A stretch of 64,000 nucleotides of DNA from Streptomyces virginiae (lineage in GTDB: Bacteria; Actinomycetota; Actinomycetes; Streptomycetales; Streptomycetaceae), in assembly GCF_000720455.1 (NCBI RefSeq), contig NZ_JOAK01000020.1:62001-126000 (forward strand), written 5' to 3'. The translations under genes and the position numbers were made by a program. The notes beneath the pieces were generated by a model, which searched no databases, was not told the DNA's origin, and saw only the letters and a program-made list of their open reading frames with translations. Below, piece by piece: positions 1 through 9,055 of the stretch. The stretch's first letter is position 1; each line of letters starts with the position of its first letter.

Positions 1-1
1 C

Positions 2-1039
2 GTCCGCGTACCCGACGTCTACCACCGCCTCGACGACATCAGCGCGTACGACTTCCTGGAGGCCATCCGCTTCCCGGCGCAGGCCCGCCACCTGGCGTTC
101 GAGGTGTTCTCGCGGAGCTTCTTCGCCGACCCGCGACAGCTGTCGGCGGCCGAGATGGCACTGATGTTCCACATCTACTTCCTCGGCTCCGCCGAGGGCC
201 TGCTGTTCGACGTGCCGCGCTCGGCCTATCCGGCGGCGCTGTGGGAGCCCCTGGCCCGATACCTGGAGCGGCACGGCGCCGAGGTGCGGACGAGCAGTCC
301 CGTCGAGCACGTCACACCGGCCGGCGCCGCCGGGTTCGACGTCGCGGGAGGCCGCGACGAGCACCGGTACGACGCCGTGGTCCTCGCCCTGGACGCCACC
401 GGCCTGCGATCCCTGGCCGCCCGCTCGGAACAGCTGGGCGACCCCGCCTGGCGGCAGCGCGTGGCACGCCTGCGCCCCGCCCCGCCCTTCCTGGTCACCC
501 GGCTGTGGCTGGACCGGCCCGTCGCCCCCGACCGTCCCGGATTCCTGGGAACCAGCGGATTCGGCGGCCTCGACAACATCAGCGTGCTGGACCGCTGGGA
601 GGACGAGGCGGCCCGCTGGGCGGCACGCACCGGGGGATCCGTCGTGGAACTCCATGCCTACGCGGTGGACCCGCGCGCCGCGCGCACCGCCGAGCAGCGT
701 CACCTCGTCGAGCAGCTCCACCGCGTGTACCCGGAGACCCGCGCCGCCACGGTCGTCGACGCCCGGCACGAATGGCGGGAGGACTGCCCGCTGTTCCCCG
801 TGGGCGGCTACGCCGACCGCCCCACCGTCCACACGTCCGATCCCGGCCTGCTGGTGGCCGGGGACTGTGTCCGCACCGACCTCCCGGTGGCACTGATGGA
901 ACGGGCGGCCACCACCGGCTTCCTGGCCGCGAACGCCCTCCTGAAGCGCTGGGGCGTCCGAGGTCAAGCCCTGTGGACCGTCCCGGGCCGGGGCCGTGGC
1001 GCCCTACTGCGGAAGGCGGCCGAGTGGGCGAGCCGCTGA
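2..1039 (+). CDS. FAD-dependent oxidoreductase, carotenoid desaturase/CrtU-like (5' partial)
   Basis: The gene enters from the left edge: the frame is open from base 2, before the first internal GTG at 104, so the N-terminal Rossmann/FAD motif is missing. The visible ~345 residues look like the C-terminal two thirds of a phytoene-desaturase/amine-oxidase family flavoprotein. The diagnostic part is the C-terminal FAD-binding segment LLVAGDCVRTDLPVALMERA, followed by TTGFLAANALL. The ending with WTVPGRGR resembles streptomycete beta-carotene desaturase/methyltransferase (isorenieratene synthase, CrtU) proteins, which aromatise the ionone ring of carotenoids. That identity comes from resemblance only; a generic FAD oxidoreductase is the fallback. 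No other crt gene is visible because the neighbourhood lies off the window. Confidence 0.75.
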   Translation, partial: VRVPDVYHRLDDISAYDFLEAIRFPAQARHLAFEVFSRSFFADPRQLSAAEMALMFHIYFLGSAEGLLFDVPRSAYPAALWEPLARYLERHGAEVRTSSPVEHVTPAGAAGFDVAGGRDEHRYDAVVLALDATGLRSLAARSEQLGDPAWRQRVARLRPAPPFLVTRLWLDRPVAPDRPGFLGTSGFGGLDNISVLDRWEDEAARWAARTGGSVVELHAYAVDPRAARTAEQRHLVEQLHRVYPETRAATVVDARHEWREDCPLFPVGGYADRPTVHTSDPGLLVAGDCVRTDLPVALMERAATTGFLAANALLKRWGVRGQALWTVPGRGRGALLRKAAEWASR

Positions 1040-1955
1040 GGGGCCGAGCAGGCGGGGACCGCCGGTCCGGCACAGGCCTCCGGAAAGGCGGGCCGGGAGG
1101 CGGGGTACGGCGAAGACTGATCTCCCTGGTGCTTTGCACGACGGGGTTCCTCGCCGTCATGGGACCATCGGTCCCTGCGAGCGCGGCCGTGCCCCCCAGC
1201 TGTCGAGTCGGGGCCTATGTCACGGACCTCTACGGGCTGGATGTTTCACCACGGACCATCAAGGCGGATTTCTGGCTGTGGAGCGTGTGCCCGACCGATG
1301 CCCTCGACGCCACCCGACGCCTTGAGTTCGTCAACGCGACCGATGTCACCCAGAGCGACAGATCCGTGGTGAAGGTCGGCGACGAATACTGGTCGCAGGT
1401 GAAAGTGTCCGGAACGTTCCGTCAGCAATTCGATCTGAGCGAGTACCCGTTCGGCAAACAGGACGTGAAGATCCAGATCGAGGACTCCGAATACAACGCC
1501 TCGCAGTTCACCTATGTGGCCGACAGCAAGGACTCCGGGTACGACCACGCCATCAGTCTCGGCGGTTTCAAGATCAGGGACTTCGGTGTCGGGGGCACGC
1601 CTACGTGGCGTTCCTCATCTCTTTCATCTCGTACTGGATCTGGGCCTCCGATTTCATCACCGTGGTGGGGGCGCGCTTCGGAATCCTCGGCGCATCCCTC
1701 TTCAGCGTGGTCGTGAGCATGCGCGCCGCCAGTCTGACGGGCACCTCTTTCGGGGTGACCCTCGTCGACCAGATCCATTTGGCCACCTTGCTCTACACGC
1801 TGGTCGGCGTCGGCTGCACCTCCTACATCCTCTACAAGTGGGTCGATCCCGAGGAGAGGGCGTCGGTACAGCGGACGAACACGGTCGTCGCCCTGTCGAC
1901 CACAGCCGTGTTCCTGATCGCCAACGCCGTCAGTATCGGCTTCGCGGTCACTTGA
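1024..1955 (+). pseudogene. Broken pentameric ligand-gated ion channel (Cys-loop/GLIC-type) gene
   Basis: Two frames together spell a prokaryotic Cys-loop-receptor homologue. Frame 1 gives a signal-peptide-like RRLISLVLCTTGFLAV and a beta-sandwich ligand domain with the family signature FDLSEYPFGKQDVKIQIED, ending at FKIRDFGVG near 1593. Frame 3 resumes at about 1599 as AYVAFLISFISYWIW, the second half of M1. It continues through M2 (RFGILGASLFSVVVSMRAA), M3 and M4 to a stop at 1955. The last beta strand and pre-M1 segment, roughly 40-50 residues in the family, are absent and the frame changes at that point, so an internal deletion is the likely cause. The start is unclear: GTG at 1024 overlaps the upstream gene and GTG at 1129 would remove the n-region. 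No functional channel can be made as the sequence stands. Confidence 0.75.
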
Positions 1956-2051
1956 ACGGTGCCGACGCAGGTGCGCCGGAAAAGGGTTCGTCCGCGGCGA
2001 GCGACGTCTCTACTCTTGGCCGGAGCGGGGGCGCGCGCGTTCCCGCAGGTT

Positions 2052-2174
2052 GCGGTGCCGTGGCAGAGCGGTCCAATGCGCTCGCCGTGGGCGAGGTCCC
2101 TCCCACGGCGATTGATGGGGAAGGGGCGGACCTGCCCCCAGCCGTCTCGCGGGTTCAAATCCCGTCGGCATTGC
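2052..2174 (+). ncRNA. Class II tRNA-like element with abnormal anticodon and variable regions
   Basis: The ends fold like a serine/leucine-type tRNA. The acceptor strands GGTGCCG (2054-2060) and CGGCATT (2166-2172) pair and can be extended outward by two more base pairs. T8-G9 are followed by a D arm (GCA 2063-2065 with TGC 2077-2079) whose loop carries GG at 2070-2071. The T arm is GCGGG-TTCAAAT-CCCGT (2149-2165). The middle is wrong for a decoding tRNA. The anticodon stem CTCGC/GCGAG (2081-2095) closes on a 5-nt loop, CGTGG, with no U33 or usable anticodon. The variable region spans about 53 nt and includes the hairpin GGGGC-loop-GCCCC (2123-2138). A competing 10-bp stem pairs 2082-2091 with 2102-2111. 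It could be a decayed tRNA or a structured RNA with a non-decoding role. Confidence 0.55.
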
Positions 2175-2180
2175 AGCCGA

Positions 2181-2232
2181 AGGACACCGAAGGGGGGCGC
2201 GGACAGCTGTCCGCGCCCCCCTTCGGTGTCCT
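2181..2232. terminator. Perfect 52-bp palindrome, terminator-like
   Basis: Bases 2181-2206 are the exact reverse complement of 2207-2232, 26 bp per arm with no spacer. It lies 6 bp after the tRNA-like element, so a terminator for that transcript is the simplest reading. There is no U tract, as is common in actinobacterial terminators. The far edge coincides with the point where the permease reading frame on the other strand is lost, so it may also mark a rearrangement junction. Confidence 0.8.
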
Positions 2233-2335
2233 GGGAGAAGGCGTACCCGAGGAGCGCCATCAGCGCGACCAGGATGGCTCCGCCTGCCCAGCGTCCGGGA
2301 TGGCGCACCGGAACGGCCGTGATGGCCTGGCGGGG
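2231..2335 (-). pseudogene. N-terminal remnant of an amino-acid ABC transporter permease
   Basis: Directly downstream of the binding-protein gene on the same strand, the frame reads VRHPGRWAGGAILVALMALL followed by GYAFSQ. This is the usual opening of a streptomycete polar-amino-acid ABC permease: a short basic segment leading into the first membrane helix. The likeness stops at 2233, exactly where the 52-bp palindrome begins, and nothing resembling the rest of the permease or an ATPase follows. A GTG at 2308 is in frame. The transporter operon therefore seems to have been cut by insertion or deletion at the palindrome, which would leave the binding protein without a membrane partner here. 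Confidence 0.6.
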
Positions 2336-2390
2336 GACTGGTGGAGGGCGTCGGTCACTGCGACTGCCCTTCGGTGTGCACGGGGTCGGG

Positions 2391-3377
<987 letters not shown>

Positions 3378-3507
3378 GGCTTGTGCTCTCTCTCGGGGAC
3401 GGTGGGGGTGACGGGGGATACGGAGGGAACAGGAACAGGAACGGGCGTGGTCGTGGTCGTGGTCGCGGGGGCGGCGGGCGGAACGCCGGTGCCGCCCGGT
3501 GCCCGGC

Positions 3508-5025
3508 TCAGGCGACGACGCGCAGGCGCGTCACGCCCAGGTCGAGCGCGCCTCGGACGTGGCCGTTCGGCGCGGTCGCGGTCCGCTGGAGGAAGCGGAC
3601 GACCTCGGCGGTGATGACCTCGCCCGGCAGGACGTTGGGGATGCCCGGCGGGTACGCGGCCAGGGTGTCCGCGGAGATCCGTCCGACGGCGTCTTCCGCG
3701 TCCACGACCAGGGCGGGGCTCAGGAACGCCTCGCGGGCGGTGAGTTTCGTGGGGCCCGGATTCGGCAGCCGCAGCATGCCCCTGGCGTCGGCCGAGCCCG
3801 TGATCGGCGAGGGCAGCATGTGCAGTGCCTCGACGAACCGGTCGGTGTCGGGCGCGGACCCCGCACCGATCACGGCGACGATCGACGCGTCGGTCGCCAC
3901 CTCGACCATGATCTGGTGGTCCCGGAAGAGCCGCCGCCTGGCCGCGTGCCCCGTGATCCCGCCGGCGCGGGTGTCGATCGCGATCCGCAGCGGGTCGGCG
4001 CCGACGATGTCGGGGAACGCGTGGAAACCGTCGCTCACCACCTTGAAGCGGCCCAGCGCGCGGACGGCGCCCCGCACTCCCTCCGCGGCCTCGACGCAGG
4101 CGCCCGTCGCGTCGGCGTCCGTGACCAGACGCCTGCGCGCCAGATCCAGCGACGCGGTCAGCAGGGCACTCGCGCTGGTGGACTGGACGAGCCGGAACGC
4201 CCGGTCCACCAGCGGCTCGAGCCGGTCCGCAAAGGGTCCCTCCGACAAGTGGAGCATCGCCGACTGCGTCAGGCTGCCCGCGAGCTTGTGCGTACTCGAC
4301 GTCGCCAGGTCCGCGCCCATCGCGAGCGCACGCGCGGGAAGACCGGGATGGAAGCCGAAGTGCGATCCCCATGCCTCGTCGACGATCAGCGGGACGCCCG
4401 CGGCATGGGCGGCGTCCGCGATCGCGCGCACGTCGCAGACCGCTCCGAAGTAGCTCGGCGAGACGATGTACACGGCGGCCGCGTCCGGTGTCCGTGCGAG
4501 CGCAGCCGCCACGTCCGCCGCCGTCACACCGTGGGCGATGCCCTGCTCGGGGTCGACGGACGGTTGGACGAACACGGCGTCCATGCCCGACAGCACCAGC
4601 CCGTCGATCACGCTGGAGTGCACACTGCGCTGCACGACGAGCGTGCGCCCCAGCGCGGGGGCGACCATCGAGGCGATCTGGTTGCCCTGCGAAGCGCCGT
4701 TCGTCAGGAACCACGTGCGCCGCGCTCCCCAGGCCTCGGCCGCCAGATGCAGGGCCCGGTCCAACGGGGTGTCCGGGCCGAGGTCGATACCGTCGAGCAG
4801 CGGCGGGAAGTCCAGGGCCGGGACCCTCGCGCCGAAGAAGCCGGCGAGTTCCGAGCCGGGCGTCGCGGCGTGGCCGGGGACGTTCAGCCGCAGCCAGTCC
4901 CTTCCGGCGTGCCGCAGCACCGCCTCGGCGTACGGGGCGGAGAGCTGCCCGGAGCCGGAGCCGGAGCCGGATCCAGAGGAGGAGCGGGAGGACGGGGCGT
5001 GCTGATCGGTCGTTCGCGTGTTCAC
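3508..5025 (-). CDS. Orn/Lys/Arg-type PLP-dependent decarboxylase
   Basis: A 505-residue fold-type I PLP enzyme of the class that decarboxylates basic amino acids to polyamines. Visible hallmarks are TWFLTNGASQGNQIA (cofactor phosphate region), VQRSVHSSVIDG, YIVSPSYFGAVCDV, the PLP-contacting VDEAWGSHFGFHPGLP, and the Schiff-base lysine in SSTHKLAGSLTQSAML. The C-terminal domain follows through PPGIPNVLPGEVIT. The frame is open further upstream, but the GTG at 5025 suits the divergent LysR gene; the N-terminus then carries a Ser/Gly-repeat tail (SGSGSGSGSG) before the fold begins at about residue 30. The exact substrate is not determined. It is probably controlled by the divergently encoded LysR protein across a 72-bp gap. 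Confidence 0.88.
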   Translation of the reverse strand: MNTRTTDQHAPSSRSSSGSGSGSGSGQLSAPYAEAVLRHAGRDWLRLNVPGHAATPGSELAGFFGARVPALDFPPLLDGIDLGPDTPLDRALHLAAEAWGARRTWFLTNGASQGNQIASMVAPALGRTLVVQRSVHSSVIDGLVLSGMDAVFVQPSVDPEQGIAHGVTAADVAAALARTPDAAAVYIVSPSYFGAVCDVRAIADAAHAAGVPLIVDEAWGSHFGFHPGLPARALAMGADLATSSTHKLAGSLTQSAMLHLSEGPFADRLEPLVDRAFRLVQSTSASALLTASLDLARRRLVTDADATGACVEAAEGVRGAVRALGRFKVVSDGFHAFPDIVGADPLRIAIDTRAGGITGHAARRRLFRDHQIMVEVATDASIVAVIGAGSAPDTDRFVEALHMLPSPITGSADARGMLRLPNPGPTKLTAREAFLSPALVVDAEDAVGRISADTLAAYPPGIPNVLPGEVITAEVVRFLQRTATAPNGHVRGALDLGVTRLRVVA

Positions 5026-5061
5026 CCGGGGAGCGTGACACCCCACGACCCATTGAAGAAG

Positions 5062-5087
5062 CATGGACTTTTCGTTACCCCTCCATA
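5062..5087. promoter_or_regulatory. Putative LysR-type operator between decarboxylase and regulator genes
   Basis: The 72-bp divergent intergenic region contains the dyad ATGGA (5063-5067) and TCCAT (5082-5086) in a locally AT-richer stretch. Position next to a LysR gene and dyad shape are the only grounds; LysR proteins usually bind such sites and control both promoters. Confidence 0.4.
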
Positions 5088-5097
5088 GGATGTCTAT

Positions 5098-6015
5098 ATG
5101 CTCGACGTCAGGCACCTCCAGGTGCTGCGCTCCATCGCGCAGGAGGGTTCGCTCGCCGCCGCCGGCCGCGCACTGCACTACAGCCAGCCCACCATCACCC
5201 ACCACCTCGCCGCCCTTGAAGCCCACTTCAACGCCCGGCTCGTCCAGCGCGGACCGCGCGGCGCCACGCTCACCGAACTCGGCGAAGCCCTGCTGCCGCA
5301 CGCCGAGGCCGTTCTGGAGCGACTGCGGCAGGCCGAGCTGGAGGTGCGCAGCCTCGCCGAGCGAGGCATGCGCACCCTCCACATCGGCACGTTCCCCACG
5401 GCGGGCGCCCTGCTGTTGGCGCCGGCGGTCAAGCGGCTCCACCGCCAAGGGGTGCACATCTCGCTCACCGAGGGCGAACTGCCGCTTCTGCTGCGCGGGT
5501 TGAAAGCCCGCGAACTCGATGCCGCCCTCGTCTTCTCGCAGCCCGGCGACCGCCTCGACCTCGAAGAGGACTTCGAGGTCCACCCGCTCCTGACCGATCC
5601 GCTCCTCCTGGTCATGCCCGAGGACCACCCGTGCGCATCCCTCGACCGGGTTCCCCTCGGTGAACTGCGGGACACCGCGTGGGTGGGCGCGGCCGACCCC
5701 CACGACCCCTGCGACCGCGTCCTCGCATGGGCGTGCGCGCAGGAGGGGTACGAGCCCCTGCACGTGATGCGCACCGACGACTACGCGGTGGTCCAGGGCC
5801 TCGTGGCGGCGGGGACGGGCGTGGCCCTCGTGCCGCGGCTCGCGCTGGGACACCCCCGGCCCGACCTGGCGGTACGCCCCCTGGCCAGTCCTGACCTCGC
5901 CCGGGAGATCAGCGTCGCCCTACTGCGGTCCACCTCGGCCGGCGCCGCCCAGGAACTGATCGCGGCGCTGCAGGAACAGGCCGCACTGGTCACGGAGCGC
6001 TGGACCGCTGCGTGA
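5098..6015 (+). CDS. LysR-family transcriptional regulator
   Basis: A 305-residue LysR regulator. The winged HTH occupies residues 1-60 (MLDVRHLQVLRSIAQEGSLA, then ALHYSQPTITHHLAALE), followed by a linker helix and a periplasmic-binding-like effector domain. The effector domain includes LHIGTFPTAGALLLAPAVKRL and the RD-II region VQGLVAAGTGVALVPRLAL. It is divergent from the PLP decarboxylase gene with 72 bp between start codons, the standard arrangement for a LysR protein controlling its neighbour, so its ligand may be the substrate or product of that enzyme. Its 3' end overlaps the convergent gene 5990-6472 by 26 bp. Confidence 0.92.
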   Translation: MLDVRHLQVLRSIAQEGSLAAAGRALHYSQPTITHHLAALEAHFNARLVQRGPRGATLTELGEALLPHAEAVLERLRQAELEVRSLAERGMRTLHIGTFPTAGALLLAPAVKRLHRQGVHISLTEGELPLLLRGLKARELDAALVFSQPGDRLDLEEDFEVHPLLTDPLLLVMPEDHPCASLDRVPLGELRDTAWVGAADPHDPCDRVLAWACAQEGYEPLHVMRTDDYAVVQGLVAAGTGVALVPRLALGHPRPDLAVRPLASPDLAREISVALLRSTSAGAAQELIAALQEQAALVTERWTAA

Positions 6016-6472
6016 CCCCGCCGGCGCTGATCAGGAACCTGTCCAGCGCGAGCCGCGCCGTCTCGCCGCGGCCTGCCCGGTCCTGCTCGCTCCGCGCCGT
6101 GTGGATCTCCGTAGCCGCGTCGAGAGCGTTCTGGGCCAGCTCGAACAGGGCGGAATCGCCGCAGAGCAGGCGAACCCGGCAGAGCGCCGCCGTCGAGTCC
6201 GCCCGGCGCTGGTAGGACTCGTCACGGGCGCCGATGAACTGAGGGCTGTTCGGGTCGGCCCGTTCCAGGTGCCAGCGGTCGTTCTGGCTCCGGCGGAAGT
6301 CGGTGACCGCCGCGGCGAAGGCGCTGTAGGTGGCTATCCGTTCGTGCCAGAGCTGCTGGTCCCGGGTGAACCGTTCCGCCCGCCGCGCGATGTGCCGTTG
6401 GAAGACGAAGGTGAGGGTGGACCCGGCCAGTGTGGCGAAGACGGCGACGAGACCGGTGAGGGCTGCATCCAT
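5990..6472 (-). CDS. Hypothetical protein with one N-terminal membrane helix
   Basis: 160 residues from ATG 6472; the open frame extends upstream but this start places a hydrophobic helix at the N-terminus (ALTGLVAVFATLAGSTLTFVF). The rest is a charged helical domain (QRHIARRAERFTRDQQLWHE, then DFRRSQNDRWHLER). A single membrane anchor with a cytoplasmic alpha-helical body is the likely topology. Similar small proteins are common and uncharacterised in Streptomyces. It is convergent with the LysR gene and overlaps its end by 26 bp. No function is proposed. Confidence 0.65.
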   Translation of the reverse strand: MDAALTGLVAVFATLAGSTLTFVFQRHIARRAERFTRDQQLWHERIATYSAFAAAVTDFRRSQNDRWHLERADPNSPQFIGARDESYQRRADSTAALCRVRLLCGDSALFELAQNALDAATEIHTARSEQDRAGRGETARLALDRFLISAGGVTQRSSAP

Positions 6473-6607
6473 GCGGTCAGCATCCCCGCAGCCGCCGATC
6501 GCCGTCGGCAGGCCGAAGCGAGTGGCCGAAAATTGGTGTCCTGGCGCAACCATCTGCCCAGGTCGACAGTCTTCTGGGGCGAAGAAACGTTTCCAGGGGG
6601 TTTGTCT

Positions 6608-7801
6608 GTGAAGTTGTCCCGGATCGCCGCAGCGGTCACCACCGCCGCTCTTGCTCCGGCCGTCCTCATCGCGTCACCGGCGTTCGCCGCGGGCTCGGAC
6701 GCCCCGGCCGCCGGCAACCAGCCGGCTCCGACCACGCCGGACCAGGCCGCGCCGGACCAGTCCGTGCCCGACCAGGCCGAAGAGGACCGCAAGACCATCC
6801 TCGCGATCATCGCCCACCCGATGGCCAGCGAGTACATGAAGGAAGCCGGCCGGAAGGCCATTGCCGACGGCCCGCAGGCCATGCGCAAGTTCATCGAGGT
6901 CGACCAGCACAAGATCCGCCTCGACGACTACCGGGTGGCGATCGTCCGCCTCACCCACGAGGCAGGTCCCAGCCTCACGGAAGGCATCAACGACATTCTC
7001 GACGGCGGCGCGACTCTGGAGCAGCTGCGCCACTTCTACGAGGTGACCCAGCACGAGCTGCGCGACGTGGACAACCGCGTCGAGATCCTCAAGCTGATCA
7101 GCACCGGCGGCTCGTCGGTGAAGGAAGCCGGCCAGAAGGCCCTCAAGGGCACCCCCGCCGACCGCGTCGCCTTCCTGAAGACGGGCCGGTTCCTCGCCCA
7201 GGCTTCGGACGACCGGGTCGAGCTGTCCCGCATCGACGAGGGCTGGGAGGGGCCGATCCTGAGCGGTGCCATCAGCAAGCTCCTCAACGGGTCGCCGACC
7301 CCGGCCGAACTGCGTCACTTCCTGGAGGTGACGCAGTACGAGCTGCGCGACCAGGACAACCGGGTCGCGATCGCCAAGATCATCGACGGTGGCGGTCCGG
7401 AACTCGTCAAGGCGGGCCGCGCCGCGCTGGCGGGCACCGCCGCCGATCGGGCCGAGTTCCTCAAGACGGGCCAGCACGAGGCCCGCGCCAAGGACGAGGC
7501 GGCCAAGGACAAGGAGAAGCCGGCCCCGGGCAAGGACGGCCAGGACCAGGGCGACGGCTCCGGCTCCGGCGGTGGTACCTCGTCGACCGGCACCGGCACC
7601 GGCAGCGGCAGCGGCAGCGGCAGCGGCTCCGGCTCGGGCAACACCGCCGTCGCCGCCCAGGGCGGCAACGGCGCTCCCCTCGCCACCACGGGCGCCGGCG
7701 ACAACACCACCTTCATCGCGGGCGGCGCGGGTACCGCGCTCGTCGCCGGCGCCGGCCTGCTGCTCGCCGCACGCATGCGCCGCGCCGGAGCGAACGCCTG
7801 A
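6608..7801 (+). CDS. ALF-repeat surface protein with LAxTG sorting signal
   Basis: A 397-residue secreted protein from GTG 6608, preceded by a CAGGGGG ribosome site. A signal peptide (VKLSRIAAAVTTAALAPAVL, then ending AFA) leads into a Pro/Asp-rich segment and then a helical array of short actinobacterial ALF-type repeats. Two units recur as HFYEVTQHELRDVDNRV and HFLEVTQYELRDQDNRVAI. A charged linker and a pure Gly/Ser/Thr stalk follow. The C-terminus is a sortase signal: LATTG, then a hydrophobic helix (FIAGGAGTALVAGAGLLLAA) and RMRR. LAxTG is the motif of actinobacterial class E sortases, so covalent attachment to the cell wall is expected. The function of ALF repeats is unknown. A strong hairpin follows at 7833. 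Confidence 0.85.
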   Translation: MKLSRIAAAVTTAALAPAVLIASPAFAAGSDAPAAGNQPAPTTPDQAAPDQSVPDQAEEDRKTILAIIAHPMASEYMKEAGRKAIADGPQAMRKFIEVDQHKIRLDDYRVAIVRLTHEAGPSLTEGINDILDGGATLEQLRHFYEVTQHELRDVDNRVEILKLISTGGSSVKEAGQKALKGTPADRVAFLKTGRFLAQASDDRVELSRIDEGWEGPILSGAISKLLNGSPTPAELRHFLEVTQYELRDQDNRVAIAKIIDGGGPELVKAGRAALAGTAADRAEFLKTGQHEARAKDEAAKDKEKPAPGKDGQDQGDGSGSGGGTSSTGTGTGSGSGSGSGSGSGNTAVAAQGGNGAPLATTGAGDNTTFIAGGAGTALVAGAGLLLAARMRRAGANA

Positions 7802-7832
7802 CATCGGCTGAACGCCTGACCGGCGCACGCCC

Positions 7833-7864
7833 CAGGGCCGTCACCCGCGCGGGTGACGGCCCTG
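7833..7864. terminator. Perfect 32-bp inverted repeat, terminator
   Basis: Bases 7833-7848 and 7849-7864 are exact reverse complements (16 bp per arm). It lies 32 bp after the ALF-repeat gene and 18 bp before the end of the convergent gene at 7882, so it can serve both as a bidirectional terminator. Confidence 0.8.
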
Positions 7865-7881
7865 ACCGGTGTCCATCACGC

Positions 7882-8244
7882 TCAGGGGGTGTCCGGTCCA
7901 CCGGGTTCGGCCCGCAGGTGGCGATCCCAGATCAGGGCCTTGCGATAGGGGCCGTCCCCACCGCTGTCACGCTGCGGCGTGTCGAAGGTGACCCAGTACC
8001 TCAACTCGCCGGCGAACGCCTGGGCATGCTCGTTGGGTTCTGGCGCGCCCATGGCATCGACGACTCCGGTGAACTCGACCTGCCAGGGGCCGTCCCAGTC
8101 CTGCGCGCGAACGACCCTGACCCGGCTGCCCGGTGCCAGTGCACCCGGCGGCCATGACTGCCTCAAGGGGCGACCGAGGACGTACTCCACCGCCTGGCGG
8201 TCGTCGGCGCTCGCAGAAACAGGGCCTCCGGAAGTGTCTGTCAT
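7882..8244 (-). CDS. Hypothetical protein, 120 aa
   Basis: The start is placed at ATG 8244 (MTDTSGGPVSASADDRQAVE), because the upstream extension of the frame is compositionally unlike a protein. The sequence is soluble, acidic and lacks membrane segments. It contains VLGRPLRQSWPPGALAPGSR and VRVVRAQDWDGPWQVEFTGV, which look like a small beta-barrel with a bound-loop character, and ends with ALIWDRHLRAEPGG. It resembles short conserved streptomycete proteins of unknown function. It is convergent with the ALF-repeat gene and shares the hairpin at 7833-7864. Confidence 0.55.
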   Translation of the reverse strand: MTDTSGGPVSASADDRQAVEYVLGRPLRQSWPPGALAPGSRVRVVRAQDWDGPWQVEFTGVVDAMGAPEPNEHAQAFAGELRYWVTFDTPQRDSGGDGPYRKALIWDRHLRAEPGGPDTP

Positions 8245-8337
8245 CCGCTCACTCTGCCTGCAGCACTTCCGTGACGCCAGAAGACAACGCCCAGGCTCAG
8301 GGTGCGGTCCCGATCCCCTGCCGTTGTTGATCATCTA

Positions 8338-8940
8338 CGGGTTGCTCTCGGGGCCGGCCGAGCCCTTCGCGCGGCGGTGGTTGCTTCTGGGAGGGGACGA
8401 GTCATACCGACGGCGTTCGATCGGTCCGAGCGGCGTGCGTGGGCGGGACGGGCCGATGCCCATGCCGCGGATTCGCCAAGCTCTGCGCGTATCCGCTGCC
8501 TGGCCTCCTCGACGCTGCCGGAGTCCGGGAAGGCGTGTGCGTACCCGATGTGGGGACGGGGACGGCCACGCCTGCGGCTCCGGAAGCCGGGGTGCGGGTG
8601 GCCGCCCTGCCCCGTTCGCCGTTCGCCGACGACGAGTTCGACGCCGTGGCCGGCACCATGGTCCTCAACCACGTCGGTCTCAGACTCCCCTGCCGGCCCT
8701 GGCTCCCGAAGGCCACTCCTCCTGCACCGGACAAGGTTCCGGCGTGGCCACGATCGGCCGGATCGTGACGAGCCACACCCCTGCGGTCATAGCCGAGATC
8801 AAAGCCACTTCGAGTCGCCGGCCGCCGAGTTCACCGGTCCGGACGGTGTGCTGGCGTTGCCTCACACAGCTACCCGGACACCCCGCACGAGCCGGAGGCT
8901 CTACGGAACAGCAGACGCCCCTCTGTCGATCGCAAACCGC
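8338..8940 (+). pseudogene. Decayed SAM-dependent methyltransferase
   Basis: Pieces of a class I methyltransferase occur in order but in different frames. Frame 3 carries LLDAAGVREGVCVPDVGTGT (motif I, about 8496-8555) and SPFADDEFDAVAGTMVLNHV (motif IV region). Farther on, frame 1 carries ESPAAEFTGPDGVLALPHTA, which resembles the family C-terminal strands. No single frame covers more than about 110 residues, and motif I is altered, with Pro where the family usually has Leu. The gene is therefore inactive. It fills what would otherwise be an 810-bp gap before the PKD protein. Confidence 0.55.
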
Positions 8941-9055
8941 ACAGCGGGTAAAGCGTTGGCCCCTATGGAGTGAATCGTGCCAGAACCCCGTGACCCTTGG
9001 CCGGAACCTTCCATACGGTGGCCCCTCTTCGCTCATCACCACAACTGGGGGGCCG

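Noticed and set aside
241..1716. Long open frame across the first gene and the channel remnant
   Set aside because: Its first part is Arg/Pro-rich shadow sequence of the FAD oxidoreductase; only the part after about 1080 is coding-like.
2082..2111. Intron in the anticodon loop of the first tRNA-like element
   Set aside because: The 10-bp stem competes with a normal-looking 5-bp anticodon stem, and no splice context or usable anticodon results.
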